In this document: piece by piece, positions 19,014 through 28,021 of the stretch
How the letters are laid out: each line of letters begins with the position of its first letter
Numbering within the stretch: the stretch's first letter is position 1
Assembly: GCA_017510525.1 (NCBI GenBank)
Contig: JAFWNC010000029.1
Coordinates: forward strand, 1-44,901
Length of the DNA: 44,901 bases
Source of the DNA: Clostridia bacterium
GTDB lineage: Bacteria; Bacillota; Clostridia; TANB77; CAG-508
Direction: 5' to 3'
Program-made: the position numbers and the translations under genes
Notes under the pieces: generated by a model
The model's database searches: none
The model's input: only the letters and a program-made list of their open reading frames with translations
Told to the model about the DNA's origin: nothing

Positions 19014-19916
19014 ATGCAAGATTTTATTAATAATTTAAATTTAAATAGTACGGAAAAATATATATTTTTAGGGGGAGCTTTAATAATAATCATAATAATA
19101 TTAATGATTACATATAAGCTAGATAGTATGCCTAAACATACAAAAATGAAAGCAAAAAAAGTTAAAAATAATAGAAAAAAGGATTTAGATGAAAGCTCAC
19201 CTATAGAAGAAATTGAAGATAATTATGAAGAAGACTACGAAGATTCTATTCCAAATAACTTAGATGACGAAATTGATGATATCCAAGTTGATGATAATAA
19301 ATTCGATGGTGCTTTCCCTGGAGATTTTGATGCAGACGAAGAATTTGAAGATGAAGATTACGTAGATGATGAAGAATATAATGATGAAGACTACGAAGAC
19401 GATATTGAAGATGCTTTTGAAAAAGAAGAAGAAACTAATAATGAAGAAGTAAAAGATGATGAATTATCAGAAGAAACAGATATAAACAACTCTGTAGAAG
19501 ATAATAATGAAGATGATATAGATATATATTCATATGATACATCAGACTATAATTCAAACGAACAAGATGAGCTACCAGAAATGAATAGTAATGATGAAAC
19601 TGAAATAAATACTGAAGAAGATAAAGAAGAAGCAGGTTTATTTGATTTTACAGCTGATAATGATCAGATTAATGATGAAACATTTGACGAAATAGAAGAA
19701 AATGAAGCTGATTCAGAAGTAGTCAACAATGTTGAGGATGATTTTGATAGTCCTTTTACACAAGATACACCAGAAGAAACAATAATAGAAGATGTTGTAA
19801 AGGAAACTCCAAAGAAAAAGACAACGAAAAAGAGCAGTACTACTAAGAAATCAACTACTAAAAAAACATCTACAGCTAAGAAAAGTACTACAAAGAAGAC
19901 AACAAAAAAGAAATAA
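19014..19916 (+). CDS. Membrane-anchored low-complexity protein with acidic body and Lys/Thr tail
   Basis: Not recognised as a known family. The 300-residue product has one N-terminal membrane helix (~18-38, YIFLGGALIIIIIILMITY), a short basic stretch (HTKMKAKKVKNNRKK), about 215 residues dominated by Asp, Glu and Asn with tyrosines spaced through it, and a final ~38 residues built of KKT/KKS repeats. It is thus a strongly charged, probably unfolded polyampholyte, with the body on one membrane face; topology cannot be decided from sequence alone. It starts 12 bases after the kinase stop with GAGGTGG in front, and lepB follows 25 bases later, so it belongs to the kinase transcript. The tail resembles that of TopA in this window, suggesting nucleic-acid or anionic-polymer contact. 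Confidence 0.8.
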   Translation: MQDFINNLNLNSTEKYIFLGGALIIIIIILMITYKLDSMPKHTKMKAKKVKNNRKKDLDESSPIEEIEDNYEEDYEDSIPNNLDDEIDDIQVDDNKFDGAFPGDFDADEEFEDEDYVDDEEYNDEDYEDDIEDAFEKEEETNNEEVKDDELSEETDINNSVEDNNEDDIDIYSYDTSDYNSNEQDELPEMNSNDETEINTEEDKEEAGLFDFTADNDQINDETFDEIEENEADSEVVNNVEDDFDSPFTQDTPEETIIEDVVKETPKKKTTKKSSTTKKSTTKKTSTAKKSTTKKTTKKK

Positions 19917-19941
19917 GATTAAGAATAAGAGAGGTTAGAAA

Positions 19942-20583
19942 ATGAATCCCAAGGTTAAAAATGCATTAGAGTGGACATATTGTATTGTAATTGCAGTTGC
20001 TTTAGCTTTATTAGTAAGATATTTTGTTGGAACACCAACAATAGTTAAACAGCCTTCAATGTATCCGACACTAAAACCTGATCAAAGATTAATATTAAAT
20101 AGACTTGCAATTACATTTCATAAAGACTTAAATAGAGGTGATATTATTACTTTTGAAGCACCTAGTAAAATAAGGGTTACAGATATTGAAGCTGATCTAA
20201 GTGATCCTGTTGCAGAATACAAAAATGGACCTAAAAATATTTTTTCAAAATTTACTTATTATGTGTTAGAAATAGGTAAAACAAGCTATATAAAAAGAGT
20301 TATAGGTCTTCCTGGAGAACATATTAAAATTGAAAACAATAAAGTTTATATTAATGGTAAAGAACTAAAAGAAGATTATTTAAGATCAGATGTTGTTACT
20401 ACTAATGAAGGTGGAGCATTTTATGATTTAATAGTTCCTGATGATACTTATTTTGTAATGGGTGACAACAGAACAGAAAGCACTGATAGTAGATCTTTTG
20501 GATGTGTTCCATATGAAAAGATAGAAAGTAAAGTTGCTTTAAGATTTTGGCCATTAAGTTTATGGGGAAATCCAGACAAATAA
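19942..20583 (+). CDS. lepB: Type I signal peptidase
   Basis: Cleaves signal peptides from exported proteins on the outer face of the membrane. The 213-residue protein has one N-terminal membrane anchor (TYCIVIAVALALLVRYFV), the nucleophile motif QPSMYPTLKPDQ (Ser), the general-base motif SYIKRVIGLPGEH (Lys) and the box VMGDNRTESTDSRSFG, in the order of the S26 family. A ~35-residue insertion between the Ser and Lys boxes (around DIEADLSDPVAEYKNG) makes it slightly longer than the minimal enzymes. GAGAGG ribosome site upstream; placed in the kinase-lepB-holB-ricT run. Confidence 0.96.
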   Translation: MNPKVKNALEWTYCIVIAVALALLVRYFVGTPTIVKQPSMYPTLKPDQRLILNRLAITFHKDLNRGDIITFEAPSKIRVTDIEADLSDPVAEYKNGPKNIFSKFTYYVLEIGKTSYIKRVIGLPGEHIKIENNKVYINGKELKEDYLRSDVVTTNEGGAFYDLIVPDDTYFVMGDNRTESTDSRSFGCVPYEKIESKVALRFWPLSLWGNPDK

Positions 20584-20604
20584 TAAATATATAAGAGGTA
20601 TAAA

Positions 20605-21501
20605 TTGGAGATTATAGGAAACAAAAAAAATAGAGTTTTTTTAGATAAAGTTGTGAAATCCAAAAACATTATACAAGCATATTTATTTATAGGAAAAGAG
20701 GGAATAGGCAAAAAACTAATAGCAGAGGAATTTGCTAAAAAAATATTATGTTTTGAATTGTCAGGAAATGATAATTGCAAATCTTGTATACGTTTTGAAT
20801 CAAAAAATCATCCTGATTTTTCTTTATTAAATGAAGAATCGACTACAATAAAAATTAATGATGTAAGAGAATTAATAGATAGGGTAATTGAGAAACCAAT
20901 TCTTTCTGAAAGAAAAGTATATATAATAAATGATGCTGATAAAATGACTAAAGAAGCTCAAAATTGTTTACTAAAGACTTTAGAAGAACCACAAGATTAT
21001 GCTGTTATTATATTAATAGCAGACAATGAAAATATGATTTTAAATACAATAAAATCAAGATGTACAAGAATTTTATTTGACTCATTAACAAATGAAAAAA
21101 TAAACGATCTTTTGAAACAAAAGGGATATAATAATTCTATTACTGAAAATATGTATAATTTATTTGGTGGAAGTATTGGTAAAGCCGAAAAAATGATTCA
21201 AAAGAAAGAAATATATGATTCTGTTGATAGATTACTGATGAAAATTGGAACTACAAATAAATTAGATTTTTATCTTGAAGGAAAGCAAATTTATATTAAA
21301 GATGAAATTCAAGGAATTCTAGAATATCTTATAGTTTCATTATATAACCTAGGAAGAAAAAATCAAAATTACTTAAACTGTGTAAATATTGTACAGGAAA
21401 CAATTAATAAGATTAATAGTAATTGTAATTTTGATATGTGTTTAGATAATATGCTTTGGAAGATATGGGAGGAAGTAAATGAAAAAAATAATAGGAGTTA
21501 G
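20605..21501 (+). CDS. holB: DNA polymerase III delta' subunit-like clamp-loader protein
   Basis: Part of the clamp loader of the replicative polymerase. The 298-residue protein has a Walker A-like loop IGKEGIGKKLIAEEFA (degenerate, as usual for delta'), a zinc-type motif CFELSGNDNCKSC, the segment IKINDVRELIDRV, the Walker B-like region VYIINDADKMTKEAQNCLLK and the sensor-1 SRC motif IKSRCTRI. TTG start is supported by AAGAGG nine bases upstream and by the conserved first strand. It overlaps the start of ricT by 23 bases, matching the holB-yaaT order known from Bacillus. Confidence 0.92.
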   Translation: MEIIGNKKNRVFLDKVVKSKNIIQAYLFIGKEGIGKKLIAEEFAKKILCFELSGNDNCKSCIRFESKNHPDFSLLNEESTTIKINDVRELIDRVIEKPILSERKVYIINDADKMTKEAQNCLLKTLEEPQDYAVIILIADNENMILNTIKSRCTRILFDSLTNEKINDLLKQKGYNNSITENMYNLFGGSIGKAEKMIQKKEIYDSVDRLLMKIGTTNKLDFYLEGKQIYIKDEIQGILEYLIVSLYNLGRKNQNYLNCVNIVQETINKINSNCNFDMCLDNMLWKIWEEVNEKNNRS

Positions 21502-22403
21502 ATTTAAAAAGCCTGGAAAAACGTATTTTTTTGATCCTTGCAATTTTCAAATAGAAAAAGGTGAAAAGGTAATTGTTGAAACAAGCTTAGGAGACGAACT
21601 TCGGAGAGGTTGTTGTAACTGCTAAAGAAGTTGATGATAAATCTGTTGTTGCACCACTTAAAAAAGTTATAAGAATGGCTACAGATAAAGATAAGAAAAT
21701 GTATGAAGAGTATAAGTCTAAAGAACCAGAAGCTCTTAAGATATGTAAAGAAAAAATTGCAAAACATGGCTTAAAAATGAAACTAATAGATTCTGAATAC
21801 AAATTTGATGGAAGTAAACTAGTTTTCTATTTTACAGCTGATGGAAGAATTGATTTTAGAGATTTAGTAAAAGAATTAGCTACAATTTTTAAAACTAGAA
21901 TTGAACTAAGACAAATCGGAGTAAGAGATGAAATAAAAAGAATTGGTGGAAATGGAGCTTGCGGTAGACAACTTTGTTGTTGTTCTTTCTTAGGTAATTT
22001 TGAAGCTGTGTCAATTAAAATGGCGAAAGAACAAAATTTATCTCTAAATCCATCAAAAATATCTGGATGTTGTGGAAGATTAATGTGTTGCTTGAAATAT
22101 GAGCAAGATGTATATGATGAAAAATTAAAAAGACTTCCAAAAATTGGAGCAATTGTTGAAACACCTGAAGGTGAAGGAGAGGTTTGCTCAATTGAAACTT
22201 TAAAAGAGGTTTTAAAAGTTAAAATATCTGATGGAGAAGAGTCTTTTTTTAGAAGATATAAATTAGAAAATATCAAAGTAATAAAAGATGCAGAAGAAAA
22301 AGATGATAATATAGATGTTGAAAATCAAGAGGATCTTAAAGAACTAGAAGAATTAGAAAAGCTTGAAAGAATGGATAATGATACAAATGATGAAACTATA
22401 TAA
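21479..22403 (+). CDS. ricT: RicT/YaaT (PSP1 domain) protein, needs +1 frameshift at 21602
   Basis: RicT acts with RicA and RicF in an Fe-S complex that stimulates RNase Y-dependent mRNA maturation and influences sporulation in Bacillus. Joined length is about 307 residues. The start KKIIGVRFKKPGKTYFFDP matches the family; then, after the frameshift, VVVTAKEVDDKSVVAPLKKV, DGRIDFRDLVKELA, the GVRDEIKRIGGNGACGRQLCC motif region with its Cys cluster, and SGCCGRLMCCLKYE, which supplies the remaining ligands. The first 41 codons are in one frame and the rest in another. Deleting C 21602 turns GDEL-RRGCCNC-stop into GDELGEVVVTAKEV, which fits the conserved Glu-Tyr/Leu-Gly-x-Val-Val of the family. 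ATG at 21479 lies behind GGGAGG and inside holB. Confidence 0.92.
21602..21604 (+). other. Recoding site 6: in-frame CGG with +1 shift to GGA (ricT)
   Basis: Context GAA-CTT-C-GGA-GAG. Zero frame stops at 21624 after 48 codons. Skipping the C gives the family-conserved glycine. This is the clearest site, because both flanks belong to a strongly conserved N-terminal block. Confidence 0.9.
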
Positions 22404-22422
22404 GATATAAGGGGAGAAAAGA

Positions 22423-23694
22423 ATGAAGACACTTATCAAAAATGCAATTTTATTAGATATGGTTGGAGAAACACCAAATATTAGAAAAACTGATATTTTA
22501 GTTAATGATAAAATTATTGAAAAAATTGAATCAAAAATAGATGAAAATGCTGATGAAGTTATAGATGCAAAAGAAATGATTGTAATGCCTGGACTAGTTA
22601 ATACACATACACATTTAGCAATGAGTATTTTTAGAGGATATAAAGACGATAGAAAGTTAATGGATTGGCTTGAAAACGCTATTTTCCCAGTTGAAGACAA
22701 ATTAAGACCAGCTGATATTTATTGGAATTCATTATTATCATGTATTGAACTAATTAAATCAGGAACAACTACTTTTAATGATATGTATTTTAGAATGGAT
22801 AAAACTATAGAGGCTGTTGAAAAATCAGGTATGAGAGGTGTTATATCATGGTGTATAACGGATGATTCAATTAAAGACAAGCCTGAAATGACAAGAAAAT
22901 ATTTTAACAAATATAATTATAAAGACAGTAAGATTAAAGTTTATGTATCAGCACATGCCCCATATTCTTGTAATCCAGAGACTTTAAAACTTTGTGTTGA
23001 TTTAGCTAAAGAACTAAATACAGGAATACATATTCATCTTTCTGAGACAATGGATGAAGAAAAAACTATTAGAGAAAGATATGAACAATCTGCAACAGAA
23101 TATTTAAATGATGTCGAATTATTTGATGTTCCTGTAGTATTGGCTCATGGAATATATATTTCTGATTCTGACTTAGAAATTATAAAAAATATTAAAGGTG
23201 GTATTTCACATAATCCAATAAGTAATTGCAAGCTTTCTTCAGGAATATGTAATGTTACTAAACTTAGGGAAAATGGAATAAATGTTGGAATTGGTACTGA
23301 TGGAATTGGAAGTACAACAACTCTTGATATGTTTGAAGAAATGAAGATGGCTGCATATCTTCAAAAAGTAAATACAATGGAGCCAACATCAATTAATGCA
23401 TATCAAATTCTTAAAATGGCAACTATAGAAGGAGCTAAGGTTCTAGGTTTAGAAAATGAAATAGGAACAATTGAAGTTGGAAAAAAAGCTGATATAATTT
23501 TAATTGATAATAACAAAACTCATTTATATCCTGAAAATGATATATGCGCTAATCTAGTGTATTCAGCTAATGGAGCTGATGTTGATACTGTAATAATTGA
23601 TGGAAAGGTTGTAATGAGAGATAGAAAAATTTTAGGTATAGATGAAGATGAAGTAAAAGAAAAGGTAGATAAGATAGTAAAAAGATTATTGTAA
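22423..23694 (+). CDS. mtaD: Amidohydrolase, 5-methylthioadenosine/S-adenosylhomocysteine deaminase-like
   Basis: Metal-dependent deaminase of the amidohydrolase superfamily, probably acting on MTA/SAH or a related adenosine or guanine derivative in the cytosol. The 423-residue protein shows the metal ligands in order: NTHTHLAMSIFRG (HxH), SAHAPYSCNPE, GIHIHLSETMDEE (His), LAHGIYISDSDLEI (His), HNPISNCKLSSG and GIGTDGIGSTTTLDMFEEMK (Asp). The C terminus has the beta-sandwich closing segment GTIEVGKKADIILID. It follows ricT by 19 bases with AAGGGGAG in front. Exact substrate is inferred from similarity only. Confidence 0.9.
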   Translation: MKTLIKNAILLDMVGETPNIRKTDILVNDKIIEKIESKIDENADEVIDAKEMIVMPGLVNTHTHLAMSIFRGYKDDRKLMDWLENAIFPVEDKLRPADIYWNSLLSCIELIKSGTTTFNDMYFRMDKTIEAVEKSGMRGVISWCITDDSIKDKPEMTRKYFNKYNYKDSKIKVYVSAHAPYSCNPETLKLCVDLAKELNTGIHIHLSETMDEEKTIRERYEQSATEYLNDVELFDVPVVLAHGIYISDSDLEIIKNIKGGISHNPISNCKLSSGICNVTKLRENGINVGIGTDGIGSTTTLDMFEEMKMAAYLQKVNTMEPTSINAYQILKMATIEGAKVLGLENEIGTIEVGKKADIILIDNNKTHLYPENDICANLVYSANGADVDTVIIDGKVVMRDRKILGIDEDEVKEKVDKIVKRLL

Positions 23695-23729
23695 GTTATA
23701 AAAAAATTAAATACTTAGTGGATAAACTA

Positions 23730-23759
23730 TTGACATTTGCATTAAAATTAATGTATAAT
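23730..23759 (+). promoter_or_regulatory. Sigma-A promoter of rpsU
   Basis: TTGACA, 18-base spacer, TATAAT, with a ~85-base leader before the rpsU start. Confidence 0.75.
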
Positions 23760-23848
23760 ATGTAACATCGGTAGAGATAAAAGACACAAAGATTTTAAAA
23801 AAAGTTAAATCCCACAAAATGGTTTAAGCTTCGGAAGGAGGGAAATAG

Positions 23849-24019
23849 ATGTCAGAGGTTAAAGTAAAAGATGGTAATATAGAAGACGCTCTAAAAAGAT
23901 TTAAAAGACAATGTGCTAGAAATGGAGTTCTTCAAGAAGTAAGAAAAAGAGAACACTACGAAAAACCTAGTGTTAAGAGAAAGAAAAAGTCAGAGGCTGC
24001 AAGAAAAAGAAAATTTTAA
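23849..24019 (+). CDS. rpsU: 30S ribosomal protein S21
   Basis: Small basic protein of the 30S subunit. The 56 residues carry the family pattern: [20 protein letters not shown] near the start, then [20 protein letters not shown] and the basic tail ARKRKF. A very strong GGAAGGAGGGA ribosome site precedes the ATG. It has its own promoter and terminator and is therefore a single-gene unit here, unlike the rpsU-dnaG arrangement of enterobacteria. Confidence 0.97.
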   Translation: MSEVKVKDGNIEDALKRFKRQCARNGVLQEVRKREHYEKPSVKRKKKSEAARKRKF

Positions 24020-24028
24020 TTTTTAAAG

Positions 24029-24055
24029 AAAACGTTAGAAATAACGTTTTTTTTT
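24029..24055 (+). terminator. Terminator after rpsU
   Basis: Stem AAAACGTTA/TAACGTTTT with a GAA loop and a long T run. Confidence 0.9.
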
Positions 24056-24082
24056 ATACAATAGTAAAGATTGGATTTTGAT

Positions 24083-24154
24083 GGGCAAGGACAAGCCCTG
24101 TCCCTACAAATAACATAATTGCAGAAGGCGTAGGGGTGGGGCTTGTCCCCACCT
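24083..24154. repeat. Paired palindromic repeat (72 bp), copy 1
   Basis: GGGCAAGGACAAGCCCTGTCC, a ~24-base AT spacer, then GTAGGGGTGGGGCTTGTCCC and ACC. The two GC blocks are inverted relative to each other, so the unit can fold on itself. Almost the same unit with the same spacing lies at 30586-30657. Confidence 0.8.
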
Positions 24155-24237
24155 GGTTTTAACAATAAATTAAAATAATGGAATAAATCAATAATAAACA
24201 AGAAATAATAATAATAAAAAATAAGGAGATATATTAA

Positions 24238-25527
24238 ATGCAACAAATAGATTTTAAATTAAATAATGAAATAAAAGTTCATTTAATAAAAAATGATAAA
24301 TATAAAACTGATTTATTAGCACTTTTTTTGACTGTTCCACTTCAAAGAGAAAACATTACTAAAAATGCTTTAATTCCAATAGTTCTAAAAAGAGGATGTA
24401 ATAAATTAAAAACACAAAATGAAATAAATGAAAAACTTGAAGAAATGTATGGTGCTGTATTTGATGCAGGCCTTGATAAAACTGGAGATAATTTAATTAT
24501 AAAATTCTATTTAGAAAGCATTAATGATAATTTTTTACCAGGTGATAATCAAAATATAGAAAAGGCTATAGAGTTAATTACTAATATTGTTTTTGAACCA
24601 TTAATTGAAAATGGCAGTTTTATCAAAGAATTTGTTGATAGTGAAAAAAATAATTTAAAAGTAATAATTGAATCAAAAAAAGATAATAAAGATAGATATG
24701 CTTTAGATAGATGTATTAATTCAATATATGGTGATAACGGATATGGATTATCAAAACTTGGATATATAGAAGATTTTGAGAGTATTGATGAAAAAAACTT
24801 ATATCAGGAATATTTAAAACTAATTAAAAATTCTAAAATAGATTTCTTTATTTCAGGAAATTTCGATGAAGAGAAAATATCAATAAAAGTAAAGAGTCTT
24901 GAGAATAACAGTTTACTAAATAATAGAGAAGAGATATTTAAGAAAAATGATTTCAGAGAAGAGAAAAAGGAAAAGACAGATGAAATAAAAGAAATAAAAG
25001 AGAAAATGGATGTTACTCAAGGTAAACTTGTTATAGGATTAGATATTTTACCTAATAATTTAGGAGATTACAGATTTATAGCTGCAATGTATAATACTAT
25101 TTTAGGAGATGGAGCAAATTCAAAACTATTCCAAAATGTTAGAGAAAAAGCTGGACTAGCTTATACGGCTAAATCAAATTATATAATTCAAAAAAATAAC
25201 ATTTTTATTAGATGTGGAATAGAAATTGATAATTATAACAAAGCTGTAGATATTATTAAAGAACAACTAGAAGACATAAAAAATGGAAACTTTTCCGATG
25301 ATGACATTGAGAACGGTAAAAAATATATTGTTTCAGGAATAAAGTCAATTTACGAAGAACAAGATACAGAAATAATCTTTTCTTATGGTCAAGAGATTTC
25401 GCCAATTCCAGTAACTCCAGAGGAGTACAAGGATAGAATTAAAAAAGTTACAAAGGAACAAATTGTTGAATTTGCTCAAAATATTTGTATTAATACTATC
25501 TATTTCATAACTGATAAAAATATATGA
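24238..25527 (+). CDS. ymfF: M16-family peptidase-like protein YmfF (no zinc motif)
   Basis: First of two adjacent M16 (insulinase-fold) proteins; the pair has been linked to EF-P modification in Bacillus, but the mechanism is unclear. The 429-residue protein has the M16 fold segments (PIVLKRGCNKLKTQNEINEK, LEEMYGAVFDAGLDKTGD, and the second-half GDGANSKLFQNVREKAGLAY) but lacks the HxxEH zinc motif, as is normal for this non-catalytic partner. AAGGAG ribosome site eight bases before the ATG. Its end overlaps the open frame of ymfH. Confidence 0.9.
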   Translation: MQQIDFKLNNEIKVHLIKNDKYKTDLLALFLTVPLQRENITKNALIPIVLKRGCNKLKTQNEINEKLEEMYGAVFDAGLDKTGDNLIIKFYLESINDNFLPGDNQNIEKAIELITNIVFEPLIENGSFIKEFVDSEKNNLKVIIESKKDNKDRYALDRCINSIYGDNGYGLSKLGYIEDFESIDEKNLYQEYLKLIKNSKIDFFISGNFDEEKISIKVKSLENNSLLNNREEIFKKNDFREEKKEKTDEIKEIKEKMDVTQGKLVIGLDILPNNLGDYRFIAAMYNTILGDGANSKLFQNVREKAGLAYTAKSNYIIQKNNIFIRCGIEIDNYNKAVDIIKEQLEDIKNGNFSDDDIENGKKYIVSGIKSIYEEQDTEIIFSYGQEISPIPVTPEEYKDRIKKVTKEQIVEFAQNICINTIYFITDKNI

Positions 25528-25541
25528 TGATGGGGGAAATA

Positions 25542-26807
25542 ATGCAGATTATCGAAAATAATTTAATTAAAGAAAAAGTGTATATAGAAAAATTAGAAAA
25601 TGGAATGACCTTAATGTGTATTCCTAAAAAAGGTATTTCAAAAAAATATATAATTATTGGTGTTAATTATGGTTCAAATGATAATAAATTTGAGGTAGAT
25701 GGCCAAAAAATTGAAATACCCGAAGGAGTTGCACATTATTTAGAACATAAAATGTTTGAACAGGAAAATGGAAGAAATAGCTTAGATGTATTATCAAGTT
25801 TAGGAGTAAATGCAAATGCATTTACAACAAATGATTTAACAGCATATCTTTTTGGTTGTACTGACAATTTTTATGAAGCTATGGATGAGCTTTTTGATTA
25901 TGTTCAAAGTCCATATTTTACTGATGAAAATGTTGAAAAGGAAAGAGGTATTATTAGACAAGAAATACAGATGTATAAAGATGAGCCACAGACTGAAGTT
26001 TATATGAATGCTTTAAGAGCAATGTATAAAAATATTGCATTAAGGGATGATATTGCTGGAACCGTTGAATCTATTGAAAAAATTGATAAAGATACTTTAT
26101 ACAAATGTTATAATAATTTTTATACTCCTGAAAACATGACAGTTGTAGTATCAGGTGATTTTGTTCCAGAAGAGATTTTTAAGGAAATAAAATCTAGAAT
26201 TAAAACAGATAAAAAAGTTATGACAGCCAAAAAGATAAAAGAAAAAGAACCTGAAGAAATAAATCAAGAAAAAATTGAAACTAAAATGGATATATCAACA
26301 CCAATTTTTATTATTGGATATAAAGATAAAGTTCCAGATAAAGAAATTGTTAAAAGACATATTTCCGTAGAGATTTTGCTTGAAATAATGGTTGGAAATA
26401 GTTCAGAATTATATAAAGAATTATATGAAGGAGGTTTAATACACTATGAACTTGGAACAAATTATGAATTCTCCGCAGACTATGCATTTTGTATGATTCA
26501 AGGACAAACTTGTGATGTTGAAACAGTTACAAAAAGAGTAAAAGAAAAGATTGATGAAATAATAAAAAATGGAATTTCTGAAGAAGAATTTGATAGGATT
26601 AAGAAAAAGATATATGGCTTCTATGTAAGAGATTTTGATAGTGTTGAAACAGTTGCAAATACTTTTTTAATTGATCATTTAAAAGGAATTAATGCATTTG
26701 ATTATTTCGAAGAATTTTTATCACTAACAAAAGAGTATGTAGAGAAAGTTGGAAGAGAGGTTTTTGATTCAGAAAATATGATTTTGTCGGTTGTTAATCC
26801 TAAATAA
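25542..26807 (+). CDS. ymfH: M16-family zinc peptidase YmfH
   Basis: Catalytic partner of the preceding protein. It carries the inverted zinc motif GVAHYLEHKMFEQ (HxxEH) around residue ~60 with the distal Glu in RGIIRQEIQMYKDEPQ, and the second M16 domain with SELYKELYEGGLIHYELG. I prefer the ATG at 25542 (421 residues), which has GGGGGA 5 bases upstream; an in-frame ATG at 25524 overlapping the ymfF stop by 4 bases is possible. Followed by a terminator at 26873. Confidence 0.91.
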   Translation: MQIIENNLIKEKVYIEKLENGMTLMCIPKKGISKKYIIIGVNYGSNDNKFEVDGQKIEIPEGVAHYLEHKMFEQENGRNSLDVLSSLGVNANAFTTNDLTAYLFGCTDNFYEAMDELFDYVQSPYFTDENVEKERGIIRQEIQMYKDEPQTEVYMNALRAMYKNIALRDDIAGTVESIEKIDKDTLYKCYNNFYTPENMTVVVSGDFVPEEIFKEIKSRIKTDKKVMTAKKIKEKEPEEINQEKIETKMDISTPIFIIGYKDKVPDKEIVKRHISVEILLEIMVGNSSELYKELYEGGLIHYELGTNYEFSADYAFCMIQGQTCDVETVTKRVKEKIDEIIKNGISEEEFDRIKKKIYGFYVRDFDSVETVANTFLIDHLKGINAFDYFEEFLSLTKEYVEKVGREVFDSENMILSVVNPK

Positions 26808-26872
26808 AATGACGAAAAAAATAGAAAAAAAACGAATAATCTAAAATAATAAAACTAATTAAGTAAAAAGAG

Positions 26873-26914
26873 CAAAAGCTGTCATACGAAAGTATAGACA
26901 ACTTTTGTTTTTTT
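26873..26914 (+). terminator. Terminator after ymfH
   Basis: Stem CAAAAG-TGTC-ATAC / GTAT-GACA-CTTTTG with a GAAA tetraloop and small bulges, then seven T. The rest of the 315-base gap 26808-27123 is very AT-rich; I see no gene or clear element in it besides a weak TTGACT near 26929. Confidence 0.85.
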
Positions 26915-27123
26915 ATTGACTTATAGTGTAAAAATATGGTATTTTTTAGTTAATAGAAATTAAAATTTCTATTAAAACGACGTCGAAAAAAATCTTCATA
27001 GGGATAAACATGATGATTTTGAAAATATTTTCTAAATTTAGAAAATATAATGCTATAAAAAATTGAAAATCAATTTTTTAGATTAAAACTAATATATATT
27101 TTGTAGAAAAAGGAGTGACTGTT

Positions 27124-27267
27124 ATGATAAATGAGAAAATTTGCAAATTAAGAGATGAGTTAAATAAGAGCATTTCCGAAGGACAAAATTATGAAGTAAT
27201 ATATGAATTAAGTGTTAAATTAGATGAAGTAATAGCTGAATATTACAAGGAGATAGCACAAAACTAA
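27124..27267 (+). CDS. Spo0E-like aspartyl-phosphate phosphatase
   Basis: A 47-residue protein with the Spo0E-family helical hairpin and the core motif LSVKLDEVIAEYYKE (pattern SxxLDxxI). Such proteins dephosphorylate Spo0A and so delay sporulation; its presence supports a spore-forming host. Start ATG is preceded by AAAAGGAGTG. It stands alone between two terminators. Confidence 0.8.
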   Translation: MINEKICKLRDELNKSISEGQNYEVIYELSVKLDEVIAEYYKEIAQN

Positions 27268-27274
27268 ATATAAA

Positions 27275-27306
27275 AATAACAAGCAAAAAAAGCTTGTTAT
27301 TTTTTA
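27275..27306 (+). terminator. Terminator after the Spo0E-like gene
   Basis: Stem AATAACAAGC/GCTTGTTATT followed by T residues. Confidence 0.85.
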
Positions 27307-27344
27307 TGCTTTTAATTTATAATAGAATTATAAGGAGGATAATT

Positions 27345-27977
27345 ATGTTTGAATTAGATGGAGTTAAGTTGCTATATCATAATAGTATTAGAATTGCTAA
27401 AGATAAAAAGATATATATTGACCCTTATAAAATAAATCAAAATTACAATGATGCAGATATTGTTTTAATTACACATCCACATTATGATCATTTTTCTGTA
27501 AAAGATATTAGTAAGGTGTCATGTAGTTATACTTTATTCTTTGGACCAGAAGAATGTAAAAACGATTTGATAAACATTGGAGTAAATGAGTCAAATTTTA
27601 TTGCAGTTAAACCATATGAAAGTTTTGATTTTGAAAATGTTGTTAAGATTGAAACAGTTCCTGCTTACAACAAAAATAAAGATTTTCATCCAAAAGAAAA
27701 AGAGTGGGTAGGATATGTTTTAGAAATAGATAAAACAAGATATTATATCGCTGGAGATACTGATAATATAAGAGAGTTAAATAAAATAGAATGTGATGTA
27801 GCGTTCATACCAATAGGCGGAACTTATACAATGAATTATGTTGAAGCTGCTGCATTAACAAATAAGTTAAAACCTAAATACGTATTTCCAACACATTATG
27901 GAACAATTGTAGGAGAACCAGAATATGGAATTCTATTTGAAGAATTAATTGATAAAAAGATTGAATGTGTTATTTAA
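27345..27977 (+). CDS. Metallo-beta-lactamase fold hydrolase (UPF0173/UlaG-like)
   Basis: Predicted cytosolic metal hydrolase of 210 residues, substrate unknown. Metal ligands visible: ITHPHYDHFSVKDI (HxHxDH-like: His-Pro-His-Tyr-Asp-His), YYIAGDTDN (Asp) and FPTHYGTIVGEP (His). Family members are compact single-domain proteins lacking the extra domains of glyoxalase II or RNase J. The ATG at 27345 has a perfect AAGGAGGA site; the frame is open further upstream, but that part lies in the preceding terminator and is not coding. Confidence 0.88.
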   Translation: MFELDGVKLLYHNSIRIAKDKKIYIDPYKINQNYNDADIVLITHPHYDHFSVKDISKVSCSYTLFFGPEECKNDLINIGVNESNFIAVKPYESFDFENVVKIETVPAYNKNKDFHPKEKEWVGYVLEIDKTRYYIAGDTDNIRELNKIECDVAFIPIGGTYTMNYVEAAALTNKLKPKYVFPTHYGTIVGEPEYGILFEELIDKKIECVI

Positions 27978-27986
27978 CATAAATAA

Positions 27987-28015
27987 TTGACAAATAATTA
28001 CAAAAGCGATATAAT
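27987..28015 (+). promoter_or_regulatory. Consensus sigma-A promoter of the ncRNA candidate
   Basis: TTGACA, 17-base spacer, TATAAT: both hexamers are perfect. No open frame with a ribosome site follows within the transcript. Confidence 0.8.
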
Positions 28016-28021
28016 TTTATA

